The translations under genes and the position numbers were made by a program. A stretch of DNA of 64,000 nt from Bradyrhizobium sp. SZCCT0231. Lineage in GTDB: Bacteria > Pseudomonadota > Alphaproteobacteria > Rhizobiales > Xanthobacteraceae. Below, piece by piece: positions 28,135-40,120 of this stretch. The notes beneath the pieces were generated by a model. The model was not told the DNA's origin. It did no database searches and saw only the letters and a list, made by a program, of their open reading frames with translations. Each line of letters begins with the position of its first letter. Within the stretch, counting starts at the first letter, position 1. The stretch spans positions 496,001 to 560,000 of the forward strand of contig NZ_JAFCKP010000001.1 of NCBI RefSeq assembly GCF_018130245.1. Direction: 5' to 3'.

Positions 28135-28224
28135 GTAGGATGGGCAAAGGCGCATAGCGCCGTGCCCACCTTCTAGGGGTCTCGTCCCGAAAGCGGTGGG
28201 CACGCTTCGCTTTGCCCGCCCTAC
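28135..28224. repeat. Palindromic repeat, GTAGGRTGGGCAAAG type, copy 1
   Basis: Ends GTAGGATGGGCAAAG and CTTTGCCCGCCCTAC form a near-perfect inverted repeat. An inner 9-bp pair GTGCCCACC (28162-28170) / GGTGGGCAC (28195-28203) nests inside. It lies 27 bases after dnaE2, between convergent genes. A close relative is at 51854-51946. Confidence 0.8.
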
Positions 28225-28250
28225 AAGTTCTTCGATGATGATGCCGCCCC

Positions 28251-29021
28251 TCAAAAATTCACCCGGTTCGAGATCGCCCCATCCACGACGAGATTCGACC
28301 CCGTGGTGAACCCCGACACCGGGCTCGCCAGAAACACCGCCGCGCTCGCGATTTCTTGCGGCGTCGCCATGCGGCCCGTCGGGTTGCGCTTCATCGCGTC
28401 CTGGTACCGCTCCGGCATGTTCTTCTCGATCATCTCCCAGACGCCGCCCTTGAAATAGACGGTGCCGGGCGAGACCACGTTGACCCGGATCTTCTTCTTC
28501 GCGTATTGCCGCGCCAGTCCCTTGGCCATGTGGATCAGCGCGGCCTTGATCGGGCCGTAGGAGCTGGCCGTGTCCGCCTGCGCCGCGGCGATCGACGAGA
28601 TGATCACGAAGGCGGCATCGCCGCTGCTGGCGCCGCCTGTCTCGAGGAACGGCCGCGCGGCATCGAAGGCGTGCACGGCGCCGAGCACGTCGAGCCGGAA
28701 ATTCTGCTCCCAGGATGCGGGATCGTGTCCTTGCGCCATTGCGCCGGCATTGGAGAATAGCATGTCGATGCCGCCGAGCTCCTTTGCTGCAGCCTCGATC
28801 CAGGATTTCAGCGCCGCGCCGTCGGTGACATCGACCGGGCCGCCGGTGGCACGGATGCCGCTCGCCTTCAACTCCGCGACGGTGGCCGCAACCTGATCCG
28901 CGTTGCGCGCGCAGACCGCGACATTGGCGCCTTCGCCGGCCAGCGCCGCCGCAATCGCCCGCCCGATGCCGCGCGTGCCGCCGAGCACGACGGCGTTCTT
29001 GCCTCTGAGACCGAGATCCAT
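28251..29021 (-). CDS. Short-chain dehydrogenase/reductase
   Basis: A 256-residue classical SDR. The cofactor motif is LGGTRGIGRAIAAAL (TGxxxGIG type), followed by VAVCARN, which favours NADP(H). The structural motif NAG is present (SNAGAMAQG), and the catalytic Ser and YxxxK are seen in IISSIAAAQADTASSYGPIKAAL. The C terminus GFTTGSNLVVDGAISNRVNF closes the dimer face. The ATG at 29021 starts at the family N terminus; the open frame runs on through the upstream repeat. The substrate is not evident. Confidence 0.9.
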   Translation of the reverse strand: MDLGLRGKNAVVLGGTRGIGRAIAAALAGEGANVAVCARNADQVAATVAELKASGIRATGGPVDVTDGAALKSWIEAAAKELGGIDMLFSNAGAMAQGHDPASWEQNFRLDVLGAVHAFDAARPFLETGGASSGDAAFVIISSIAAAQADTASSYGPIKAALIHMAKGLARQYAKKKIRVNVVSPGTVYFKGGVWEMIEKNMPERYQDAMKRNPTGRMATPQEIASAAVFLASPVSGFTTGSNLVVDGAISNRVNF

Positions 29022-29086
29022 TGTTAGCTCCCTTTGTTGGTCGCAGGGACTGTAGCTGTTTCGCGAGACGCCCAGAAGCCTCCACG

Positions 29087-29175
29087 TCGTCATTGCGAGG
29101 AGCTCTTGCGACGAAGCAATCCAGACTGCCGCCGTGGAACGATTCTGGATTGCTTCGCTGCGCTCGCAATGACGA
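29087..29175. repeat. Nested palindromic element, GTCATTGCGAG type
   Basis: An 89-bp element with perfect 13-bp ends TCGTCATTGCGAG / CTCGCAATGACGA and an inner perfect 14-bp pair CGAAGCAATCCAGA (29112-29125) / TCTGGATTGCTTCG (29144-29157). It lies between the SDR start and the small membrane-protein gene. The same layout occurs inside dnaE2 at 27181-27286. Confidence 0.85.
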
Positions 29176-29194
29176 GGAGAGACATGAGGGCCCC

Positions 29195-29482
29195 TCACTC
29201 CGGCGCCGCCCCGACCGGCGGGCCGCCGGGCGGGCGGTGCAGGAAGGTCAGCGAGGCAAAGGCGCCGGCCCAGGAGCCGATCGCGGCGAAGGCGACATAG
29301 AAGGCGTTCTCGGTGTAGCTGATCACGGCGTAAGAGGAGAGCAGGTACCAGACCGCGCTCCAGTTCGCCGCGGGGATGCGCTTGCGCGCGATCACGGCCG
29401 AGGTGAACATGACATAGACGGCGTCGGTGGCCGCCGTCGCGATGAACACGGCACCTGCGATGAGGGGATCGATGGCGGCCAT
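29195..29482 (-). CDS. Small membrane protein, unknown
   Basis: A 95-residue hydrophobic protein with about three membrane helices (residues 7-28, 42-60 and 62-82) and a Pro/Gly-rich cytoplasmic tail. I recognise no named domain. The reading frame is intact, begins with MAAIDPLIAGAVF and is followed by a palindromic element and the SDR on the same strand. It may be a conserved hypothetical membrane protein; no function is offered. Confidence 0.6.
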   Translation of the reverse strand: MAAIDPLIAGAVFIATAATDAVYVMFTSAVIARKRIPAANWSAVWYLLSSYAVISYTENAFYVAFAAIGSWAGAFASLTFLHRPPGGPPVGAAPE

Positions 29483-29522
29483 TGCATTCCCTTATGTGCT
29501 GATGGATGGTCGTAAAAAATAC

Positions 29523-29568
29523 AGCATGATCCGGAAAAGTGTGCAGCGGTTTTCCGAAAGATCATGCT
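29523..29568. repeat. Hairpin repeat, AGCATGATC type, before the CoA-transferase
   Basis: A two-stem hairpin: outer AGCATGATC / GATCATGCT and inner CGGAAAA / TTTTCCG, with the loop GTGTGCAGCGG. It is the first half of the composite element also seen at 43198-43293; the second hairpin is missing here. It ends 24 bases before the CoA-transferase ATG and so probably lies in that gene's 5' leader. Confidence 0.75.
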
Positions 29569-29592
29569 CAACTGCAAGGGAGAGAAGCGGCC

Positions 29593-30993
29593 ATGCAAAG
29601 CCCCGCCGATATTCTCAAGGACATCTGGACCACCGCAGGCGGCGACGAGGCCGCGCTCGATCGCGTGCGGCTGACCGGCAGCGAGCCGCAGATCCCATCC
29701 TCGTTTCGCGTCGCCGTCGCCGGCCAGACGACGATAGCCGCCGGCGGGCTCGCCGCCGCCGAGATTTGGCGGCTGCGCAGCGGTGAGACGCAGGACGTCC
29801 ATGTCGACATGCGCCACGCCGTCGCCGAATGCCGCTCCGAGCGTTACCTGCGCGTCGACGACAAACCGCCGCCGCCGGCCTGGGACGCGATCGCCGGCGT
29901 CTACAGGACCGGCGATGGCCGCTTCGTCCGCTGCCACACCAATTTCCCGCATCATCGCGACGTCGTCTGCAAGGTGCTTGGTTGCGATGCGGAGCGTGGG
30001 AAGGTGCAGGCCGCGCTGATGCAATGGAAGGGAGAGGATTTCGAAACTGCGGCCTACGCCGCAGGCGGCGTTGTCGCCTTGATGCGCAGTTACGACGAAT
30101 GGTCCGCGCTATCGCAGGCGCGTGCGCTCGCGCAATTGCCGCTGGTCTCGATCGAGCGGATCGGCGAGGCCCGGCCAAAGCCGTGGCCGAAAGGCCATCG
30201 CCCGCTCTCAGGCCTTCGCGTGCTCGATCTCTCCCGCGTCATCGCGGGTCCGGTCGCCGGCCGCACGCTCGCTGCGCACGGTGCGGACGTGCTGCTGGTG
30301 TCGGGGCCGGAGCTGCCCGCCATCCCCTGGCTCACCATCGATACCGGACGCGGCAAGCTCACCACCTTCATCGAGCTGAAGAGCGAAGCCGGGCGGGCGC
30401 AGCTGCGCGAGCTGTTGAAGGACGCCGACATCTTCTCGCAAGGCTATCGTCCGCGCGCGCTCGCCGCTCTCGGCTTTTCGCCGGAGGACGCAGCGCAAAT
30501 CAATCCCGGCATCGTCTATGTCACGCTGTCGGCCTATGGCCACACCGGCCCCTGGGCCGAGCGGCGCGGCTTCGACTCCTTGGTGCAGACCACGACCGGC
30601 TTCAACCATGCCGAGGGGCAAGCTGCCGGCATCGACGGCCCCAAGGAATTGCCGGCGCAAATACTCGACCACGCCACCGGCTATCTGATGGCGTTCGGCG
30701 CGATGATCGCCAAAGCACGCCAGGCGCGCGAAGGCGGCAGCTGGCACGTGCGCGTGTCGCTGGCGCAGACCGGACGCTGGCTTTGGAGTCTCGGCCGGCT
30801 CGACGGCGGACTGAACGCCCCGGATCTTACGGGTGAGGCCGTACATGCTGCGTTCATCGAAAGCATGCCATCTGGCTTCGGCACGCTGAAGGCGGTGCGT
30901 CATTCGGCAGTGCTGTCGGCGACGCCGGCACAATGGAGCCGTCCCGCGATGCCGCTCGGCAGTCATCCGGCGCAGTGGCCGGTGCGAAGCTGA
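29593..30993 (+). CDS. CoA-transferase family III (CaiB/BaiF)
   Basis: A 466-residue class-III CoA-transferase. The family core begins around residue 195 with PLSGLRVLDLSRVIAGPVAGRTLAAHGADVLLV and continues through the TTFIELKSEAGRAQLRELLKDADIF and PGIVYVTLSAYGHTGPWAERRGFDSLVQ blocks. An N-terminal segment of about 190 residues precedes it and may be a partial first copy. The ATG at 29593 follows a GGGAGAGAAG stretch. Such enzymes move CoA between carboxylic acids; the substrate is not evident. Confidence 0.85.
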   Translation: MQSPADILKDIWTTAGGDEAALDRVRLTGSEPQIPSSFRVAVAGQTTIAAGGLAAAEIWRLRSGETQDVHVDMRHAVAECRSERYLRVDDKPPPPAWDAIAGVYRTGDGRFVRCHTNFPHHRDVVCKVLGCDAERGKVQAALMQWKGEDFETAAYAAGGVVALMRSYDEWSALSQARALAQLPLVSIERIGEARPKPWPKGHRPLSGLRVLDLSRVIAGPVAGRTLAAHGADVLLVSGPELPAIPWLTIDTGRGKLTTFIELKSEAGRAQLRELLKDADIFSQGYRPRALAALGFSPEDAAQINPGIVYVTLSAYGHTGPWAERRGFDSLVQTTTGFNHAEGQAAGIDGPKELPAQILDHATGYLMAFGAMIAKARQAREGGSWHVRVSLAQTGRWLWSLGRLDGGLNAPDLTGEAVHAAFIESMPSGFGTLKAVRHSAVLSATPAQWSRPAMPLGSHPAQWPVRS

Positions 30994-31138
30994 CAGGAAG
31001 CTGACAAGTCGCGAAATTTTAGCGCCAACCGCAAGGGGCCGAGCGTTTTTTAGGTTGTTTGAAATCCCAATTCGGCACTATTAGCGCGACCGATGAGGCA
31101 GCCGTTTGCCGAGATCGTCGCAGACACGACCGGGCCCC

Positions 31139-32380
31139 ATGGTAGTTGAAGAGACCAAACGATTGCAGGTGCTTACAAAACAACGAGTGATCGCATCCGT
31201 AGTTTTGCTAGCTCTTGCCGGCGCCGGTGCGTACGGCTTCCTTTCTTCGGGATCCAAGAAGAAGCACTCCGAGATCTCGAGCCAGTCGCGTAGGAATGCG
31301 CAGACATTCACGCCGACGCCGTCCGAATGGGCGACGCTGACGATCGAGCCGGTCAAGGCCAAGAGCTTCCGGGCCGAGTATGTCACCGAGGGCAAGGTCG
31401 CGGTCGACGAGGACCGCTCGACGCCGGTGTTCTCGCCCTATGCAGGCCGGGTCACCAAGCTGCTGGCCAAGCCGGGCGAGATGCTGAAGCAAGGTCAACC
31501 GCTGTTTACAATCGAAGCGGCCGACACCGTGCAGGCCCAGAACGATTTCATCGCGGCGATGACCTCGCAGAACAAGGCGAGGTCGGCGCTCGAGCTCTCC
31601 GATATCCAGTTCAAGCGCGCCAAGGACCTTTATGAGGGCCATGCCATTCCGCTGAAGGATTACCAGCAGGCGGAAGCGGCCCAGATCCAGGCGCAAAACG
31701 ACATGCGCTCTTCGGTGACGGCGCTGGAAGCCGCGCGCAACAAGCTGCGCATCCTCGGCTTCACCGACGAGGCCATCAAGACATTCCAGGAAAAGGGCGT
31801 GATCGATCGGGAGATCACGATCTATTCGCCGATCTCCGGCACCGTCGTGCAGCGCAAGATCGGCCCGGGCCAATACGTCAATTCCGGCGCCAGCGATCCG
31901 GTCTTCGTGGTCGGCGACCTCTCCACGGTCTGGCTCACCGCGTTCGTGCGCGAGAGCGATGCGGCCGCGGTGTGCATCGGGCAGGACATCGCCGTCAATG
32001 TGATGGCGCTGCCGGGCCGTCCGTTCACCGCCAAGATCAACTACGTCGCCGCCGCGATCGACCCCACCGCCCGTCGCCTGCTGGTCCGCGCCACCATCGA
32101 CAACAAGGACGGGCTGCTGAAGCCGGAAATGTTCGCGAATGTCACGATCTATTCGGCTGGCGACCGCGCCGCGCCAGCGGTGCCGAAGCAGGCGCTGATC
32201 TATGAAGCCGACAAGGTTCGCCTCTGGGTCGCGCGCGAGGACAAATCGGTCGAGCTGCGCCAGATCAAGATCGGTCTCATCAACGGCAACCTCGTCGAGG
32301 TCACGAGCAACCTGAAACCCGGCGAGCAGATCGTCACCAAGGGCAGCCTGTTCATCGACCGCGCGGCGTCCGGCAGCTGA
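31139..32380 (+). CDS. RND efflux periplasmic adaptor (CusB/CzcB type)
   Basis: A 413-residue membrane-fusion protein. It has an N-terminal anchor helix (RVIASVVLLALAGAGAYGFL), the lipoyl half-motif SPYAGRVTKLLAKPGEMLKQGQPLFTI, an alpha-hairpin of about residues 135-200, the second lipoyl half (YSPISGTVVQRKIGPGQYVNSG) and beta-barrel/membrane-proximal domains. It links an RND pump to an outer-membrane channel. It is followed after 28 bases by the pump gene. No His-rich N-terminal metal-binding segment is seen. I choose the ATG at 31139; a start 11 codons upstream is possible. Confidence 0.88.
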   Translation: MVVEETKRLQVLTKQRVIASVVLLALAGAGAYGFLSSGSKKKHSEISSQSRRNAQTFTPTPSEWATLTIEPVKAKSFRAEYVTEGKVAVDEDRSTPVFSPYAGRVTKLLAKPGEMLKQGQPLFTIEAADTVQAQNDFIAAMTSQNKARSALELSDIQFKRAKDLYEGHAIPLKDYQQAEAAQIQAQNDMRSSVTALEAARNKLRILGFTDEAIKTFQEKGVIDREITIYSPISGTVVQRKIGPGQYVNSGASDPVFVVGDLSTVWLTAFVRESDAAAVCIGQDIAVNVMALPGRPFTAKINYVAAAIDPTARRLLVRATIDNKDGLLKPEMFANVTIYSAGDRAAPAVPKQALIYEADKVRLWVAREDKSVELRQIKIGLINGNLVEVTSNLKPGEQIVTKGSLFIDRAASGS

Positions 32381-32408
32381 TCGACGACCCAAGAAATTGA
32401 AGACCTGA

Positions 32409-35525
<3,117 letters not shown>

Positions 35526-35528
35526 CCG

Positions 35529-36491
35529 TCAGAACCCGTAGAGCCGCGCCGGATTGTCGACCAGGATCTTCTTGCGCACCTCCGCATCCGGTGCCCACAC
35601 CGGAAGCTGGTTGAGCAGGCGGCCGTCGTCGATCTGATAGAGCGGCGCGAGGTCGGTGGCTTTTCGTCCCTCGACGCGGCTCGAATCCGGATGCGGCCAG
35701 TCGGTGCCCCAGACGATGCGGTCGGCATTTGCGGCAATCAGCGCGCGGGCATAGGGCACCATGTCCTGATAGTCGGGCGCGAGCTTCGACGAGCGATAGG
35801 CGCCGGAGATCTTCACATAGGCCTTGCCGGATTTGACGAGCGCGACGAGATCGGAGAAGCCCGGCTGCTCCAGCCCGAGCGAAGCCTCGAGGCCGCCGAA
35901 ATGGTCGAACACGACAGGCACCGGCGCTGTCTCGACCAAGTCCTTGATCGCGGAGATCATGGCCAGCGTGGTGTAGAGCTGCACGTGCCAGCCGCGCGCC
36001 TTCATGCGTTCGACCGCGGCGGTGAAGCGCGGCCGGCCGACATTGGGATCATTGACGCCGCCGGTCGCCAGATTGAGGCGGATGCCGCGGAAGCCGTCCT
36101 GATGCATCGCATCGAGCGCGCTCTCCGGCGTCTTGTCGTCGATCACCGCGACACCGCGCGCGGTCGCGCCGCGCGCCTTCATGCCGAACAGCGTGGAGGA
36201 ATTGTCGGTGCCGTAGACGCTCGGCGTCACGATCACCACGCGCTCGATATGCATCGCCTTGTGCAGCGCCGCCATTTCTTCCGGGCTCGCCGGCTCCGGC
36301 GTATAGACGCGCCCCGCGAAGAACGGAAACTTCTCGACATCGCCATGAATGTGAGTGTGGCAGTCGCAGGCATGCGCCGGGACCTCGAAATTGATCGGCG
36401 TCGCAGGCTGCGCCGCGCGGGCATGGGCTTTTCTGGTCATGGTTACTCCGGCGGCAAGGGAGGCGAACAGGACGCCGCGTCGGCTGAGCAT
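35529..36491 (-). CDS. Exported TIM-barrel amidohydrolase (LigI/amidohydrolase_2 type)
   Basis: A 320-residue amidohydrolase-2 family protein with a twin-Arg-like signal (MLSRRGVLFASLAAGV, ending near ARA). The metal-binding HxH of strand 1 is ACDCHTHIHGD, later histidines are in VVFDHFGG, and the strand-8 Asp is in RIVWGTDWPHPD. The pattern resembles 2-pyrone-4,6-dicarboxylate lactonase and sulfomuconolactone hydrolase, which act on aromatic-degradation lactones. The signal is unusual for that group. The start at 36491 gives the signal peptide directly; the frame runs open further upstream. Confidence 0.85.
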   Translation of the reverse strand: MLSRRGVLFASLAAGVTMTRKAHARAAQPATPINFEVPAHACDCHTHIHGDVEKFPFFAGRVYTPEPASPEEMAALHKAMHIERVVIVTPSVYGTDNSSTLFGMKARGATARGVAVIDDKTPESALDAMHQDGFRGIRLNLATGGVNDPNVGRPRFTAAVERMKARGWHVQLYTTLAMISAIKDLVETAPVPVVFDHFGGLEASLGLEQPGFSDLVALVKSGKAYVKISGAYRSSKLAPDYQDMVPYARALIAANADRIVWGTDWPHPDSSRVEGRKATDLAPLYQIDDGRLLNQLPVWAPDAEVRKKILVDNPARLYGF

Positions 36492-36664
36492 GGTTTCTTT
36501 CCCTGCTTCGTTGTTTCGAATGGTTCTGAGCCAACAACACATCAATCGTGAAGCCACTGCAAGTGAGTCGTATGCAAGGCAGCAACCCGCAATATCGAAA
36601 GGTTCTACACGGGAAAGTTGCAATGTCGGGGCGGTCTCAAATATAGTCAGTCTTCGGGGGCGAA

Positions 36665-38407
36665 ATGGGCGATTGGTATCTTTGCGATGGTGATGGAAGC
36701 CAGTACGGCCCAATGGACTGGGACGAGCTGGGCGTTCGCATTCAGCGTCAGTCCGATCCAAGCCTCGTCAGGGTTTGGCGGGACGGCTTCGTTGGTTGGA
36801 AGACGATCGAAGAGGCCATGGTCGCAATCGGCGCCGGCTCACCCGACCCGGTCGAACGGGAGAGCGTCGACCAAGCCCCACAGTCACAGTTGCGGCAAAA
36901 CATCCTAGCGAAACACTGGAGAGGCGAATTTTCGCTTGGCTTTTCGTATTGGGTCGTCGGTATCTGCAGCAATCTTGTTGTCGCCGTCATCATCGGTCTG
37001 GTGGGTGCCTTCAGTCGGGGGACATACAATCCAACCGGCATCTTCCTGTTCTATGTCTTGCTTTGGTCGTTCATCGCCTCCCTTTGCATCTGGCAATTCG
37101 TTGGCGTTTGGCGGTCCGCTCAACGTCGCAAGGCCGAGCGTGCGGCGATGGGGAAGCGCGCGGCGTGGGCCTGGGCTGCTCAAATCATGGTGTGCCTCGG
37201 GGCGGTGCAGACCGTCGTCGCCGTCGTCAAAATCGCGATCCCGCAGATCGCCGAGGCAACGAGTATCGCGTTCATGGATGATCCGCGGATACCGTCCTAT
37301 TCGATCAGGCTTCTGAACAACGGCTCGGAGATCGAAATTTCCGGCGGCATCAAGTTTGGTCTCTCGACCGATTTCGAGAAGATACTAAATGCATCACCCG
37401 GCGTGCGGACCGTTCACCTGGACAGCAACGGCGGCCGAATTGGCGAAGGTGAGAAGCTGAGTGCCATCATCAGAAGCAGGGGCCTGGACACTTATGTCGA
37501 GGCCAACTGCATGTCCGCCTGCACGCTGGTGTTTGTCGCCGGCCGTCAAAGGGTCATGAAAAAGGGCGCTCAACTGGGTTTTCATCGCGCAGCGTTTGCA
37601 GGCAGTGACAGCTTTGACGATGGTGCCGAGCGTTCGATCTATAGGGCAGCCGGAATAAGCGGTCCTTTCATAGAGCGCGCGTTGCTCACGCGGCACGAGG
37701 ACATGTGGATCCCGTCAGGCGCTGAATTGTTGTCGGCCGGAGTCGTGACCAGAGTGTCAAGCGGTGATGAATATGCGCGCGGCGGCGGAGGAAGGTTCAC
37801 GCGACACGATTTGGACAAGGCGCTTCAGAATTCTGCGTCAATGTATAGAGCGCTGAAGCAGGCCCAGCCGCAAGCGTACGACGAGATGCTGGAGATCGTC
37901 ACGCGCGGTACGTCGACAGGAATTGCACAAGGCGAACTGACCGATCAAGTTCGCGCCAAGGTGGCCGAGATCATAAGCAAGCTGCTGCCCTTGGCGGATG
38001 ATTCTGTTCTGATCGATTTTGGAAAGCTCGTCATCGAGCAGTACACCGCAATTGGAGCGCAGGACGGCGCCGCCTGTTACAGATATGCATCGGGACAGCC
38101 GGATCAAAATCTCGTCAAACTGATTCCGCCGCACCTGGCAGAGCGTGAGTTGGAATTGAACGCACGAATTATTCTGTCGGCGCGAAAGCGCCCTGATCCC
38201 GTCGGTAACGATCGGTCTTGGGAGAAGATCCGGGCAGGCCTCGATCTGAGGGGATATACGGTCAAAGACCTCGAATTGTTGAACGGAAAATCGATCGGTG
38301 CCGCGGACTACACGCGCTACTGCGACGTTGCAATAGCTCTGTACCGCGAGATCACGAGCCTCCCTCCGGCGGAGGCCGCAGGCGTTCTTCGTAAGTACCT
38401 CTCGTGA
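36665..38407 (+). CDS. GYF-2 / membrane / ClpP-like domain protein
   Basis: A 580-residue protein of unusual layout. Residues 1-52 look like a GYF-2 domain (WYLCDGDGSQYGPMDWDEL ... VGWKTIEE), usually a peptide-binding module. Residues 93-195 hold three hydrophobic helices. Residues about 212-370 look like a ClpP/crotonase-fold serine protease: LDSNGGRIGEG (NGG 255-257), a likely nucleophile S284 in ANCMSACTLVF, and H307 in LGFHRAAF. A C-terminal helical part of about 200 residues follows with no recognised domain. It stands alone between an amidohydrolase and a TolC-type gene. Role unknown; regulated proteolysis at the membrane is a guess. Confidence 0.75.
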   Translation: MGDWYLCDGDGSQYGPMDWDELGVRIQRQSDPSLVRVWRDGFVGWKTIEEAMVAIGAGSPDPVERESVDQAPQSQLRQNILAKHWRGEFSLGFSYWVVGICSNLVVAVIIGLVGAFSRGTYNPTGIFLFYVLLWSFIASLCIWQFVGVWRSAQRRKAERAAMGKRAAWAWAAQIMVCLGAVQTVVAVVKIAIPQIAEATSIAFMDDPRIPSYSIRLLNNGSEIEISGGIKFGLSTDFEKILNASPGVRTVHLDSNGGRIGEGEKLSAIIRSRGLDTYVEANCMSACTLVFVAGRQRVMKKGAQLGFHRAAFAGSDSFDDGAERSIYRAAGISGPFIERALLTRHEDMWIPSGAELLSAGVVTRVSSGDEYARGGGGRFTRHDLDKALQNSASMYRALKQAQPQAYDEMLEIVTRGTSTGIAQGELTDQVRAKVAEIISKLLPLADDSVLIDFGKLVIEQYTAIGAQDGAACYRYASGQPDQNLVKLIPPHLAERELELNARIILSARKRPDPVGNDRSWEKIRAGLDLRGYTVKDLELLNGKSIGAADYTRYCDVAIALYREITSLPPAEAAGVLRKYLS

Positions 38408-38502
38408 CTCTGCTCGTCGCCAGTATGCAGGGAGCTTGAGGTCTCGATCGCACGAACGGGCGGCTGCGAGGACTGGCTGCGGATACGCGCCGCCGCCGAC
38501 CT

Positions 38503-39933
38503 CTACTGCCCCGACGGCGTGCGCAGGCCGTGCCAGGCGTCGCGGACCTGGTGGTAATGCACCTCGGGCAGATAGTCGGGCGTGTTCAGGCTCAGCGTCT
38601 TGACGTCGAGATGGCCGATGGCGCTGAGCAGCGTGTAGGAGGCAATGACGCGATCACGCAGCGCGCCGATCAGGCGAGCCTTGGCCTGGATCAGATCGGC
38701 TTGCGAGTTCAAGACGTCCACGGTCGTGCGCTGTCCGCCGGCGGCCTCGCGCTGCACGCCCTGCAGCGCGACAGTCGCCGCCTTCACCTCGGACTCCGAG
38801 GCCGAGACCGTGATCTTGGCGCCTTCATTGGCAACCCAGGCGCTGACCGCCGCCGTACGCGCCTGGTTGCGCACCTGGTCGAGCACGAGCCGGCTCTGCG
38901 CCGTGATCTCCTTGGCCTGCCGGGTCTGCGCCGCGGCCTGGCCGCCGTCATAGATCGGCGCTGTGACATTGGCGACGATCGAAGCCTGGTCCTCGGCGAG
39001 GGTGCCGAGCGTCGGGTCGTTGTTGCGGCTTTTGCTGGCGCTGCCCTGGATGCTGGCGCTCGGCAGCAGCGTGCCTTCGGCGATGCGGATGTTGGTGGAG
39101 GCGACGTCGACGTCGAAGCTGGCTGCCATCACCGCCGGATGCTGGCGGATCGCCATCGTCATGGCGTCCTCGCGGCTCTTCGGCAGATAGCGGTCGACGA
39201 TCTCGGCGGGCTTGAGCTGCGACGGCGCATTGCCGATCACTTGCGCATAGGTGGCCTGGCTGACGGCGAGCGCGACCTCGGCCGCGTTGAGATCGGCAAG
39301 GCCGCGGTTGAGACGGGCCTCGGCCTGCGCGGTGTCGGTCGGCGTGACATCGCCGGCATTGAGGCGGCGCTGGGTGACGGCGAGCGTCTCGCGCAGGAAG
39401 GCGACGTTGGAGCGCTGCGCCTCCACCAGCGACTGGTTGGCGAGCACGTTGGTGTAGGCGGTGACCGCATCGAGCAGCACGCCCTGGCCGACATTGCGCA
39501 GCGCCTCGCGGCCCGACTGCACTTGGAGTTCGGCGGCCCGCACGCTGTTAGCTGTGCGGAAGCCGTTGAACAGGGTCTGCGTCACGGTGACGCCGATGAT
39601 CCAGGGCTTCAGATTGCCGGTCTGGATGGTGTTGTCGGGCAACAGATTGCGGACCGATTGCAGGCCGGCGCTGAGGCTCGCCACGATCTGCGGCCGGTAG
39701 CCGGCGAGCGCCTGCGGCACGTTCTCGTCGGTCGCGCGCTGGCGCGCGCGCTCGGCATTGAGCTGCGGATTGGTCTGGTAGGCCTTGGCCAGCGCCTCCG
39801 GCAGAGCTTCGGCCCAGGCGGCGGAGGGCAGGGCGCACGAGAGCGCCAGCGTGGTCCATGTCGCTAACACGGGACCCACGCCCGATCGACGCCGCGTCAC
39901 CCCGCGACCAGCTCTGGCGGTACGCCCAATCAT
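38503..39933 (-). CDS. TolC-family outer-membrane channel
   Basis: A 476-residue TolC-family protein. The signal peptide ends at SAAWA-E (about residue 42), after a basic N terminus. Two long tandem halves with the coiled-coil helices are visible: ALAKAYQTNPQLNAERARQRATDENVPQALAGYRPQI and VTQTLFNGF; then AIRQHPAVMAASFDVDVA and APIYDGGQAAAQTRQAKE. It forms the outer-membrane duct of type I secretion or efflux systems. It could serve the RND pump 3 kb away or a remote partner. The ATG at 39933 is chosen since it gives a normal signal peptide. Confidence 0.9.
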   Translation of the reverse strand: MIGRTARAGRGVTRRRSGVGPVLATWTTLALSCALPSAAWAEALPEALAKAYQTNPQLNAERARQRATDENVPQALAGYRPQIVASLSAGLQSVRNLLPDNTIQTGNLKPWIIGVTVTQTLFNGFRTANSVRAAELQVQSGREALRNVGQGVLLDAVTAYTNVLANQSLVEAQRSNVAFLRETLAVTQRRLNAGDVTPTDTAQAEARLNRGLADLNAAEVALAVSQATYAQVIGNAPSQLKPAEIVDRYLPKSREDAMTMAIRQHPAVMAASFDVDVASTNIRIAEGTLLPSASIQGSASKSRNNDPTLGTLAEDQASIVANVTAPIYDGGQAAAQTRQAKEITAQSRLVLDQVRNQARTAAVSAWVANEGAKITVSASESEVKAATVALQGVQREAAGGQRTTVDVLNSQADLIQAKARLIGALRDRVIASYTLLSAIGHLDVKTLSLNTPDYLPEVHYHQVRDAWHGLRTPSGQ

Positions 39934-40120
39934 ATGTTCCCGCTTAACCCCGGCTGTCCGCCCCCGCTGACGATGGCCTCTTAACTGTTTAGCCAGCCGA
40001 GGTCCCGCAGGCAAACTGCCGCGGGGAAAACTCCCATGTATTCCGTGCTTGTTGCAGGTGCGTCACAGGATTTCTGAGGGAAAGCGTCGGGGCCTTACAC
40101 CAGCCTGACCGGTTTGCGCC

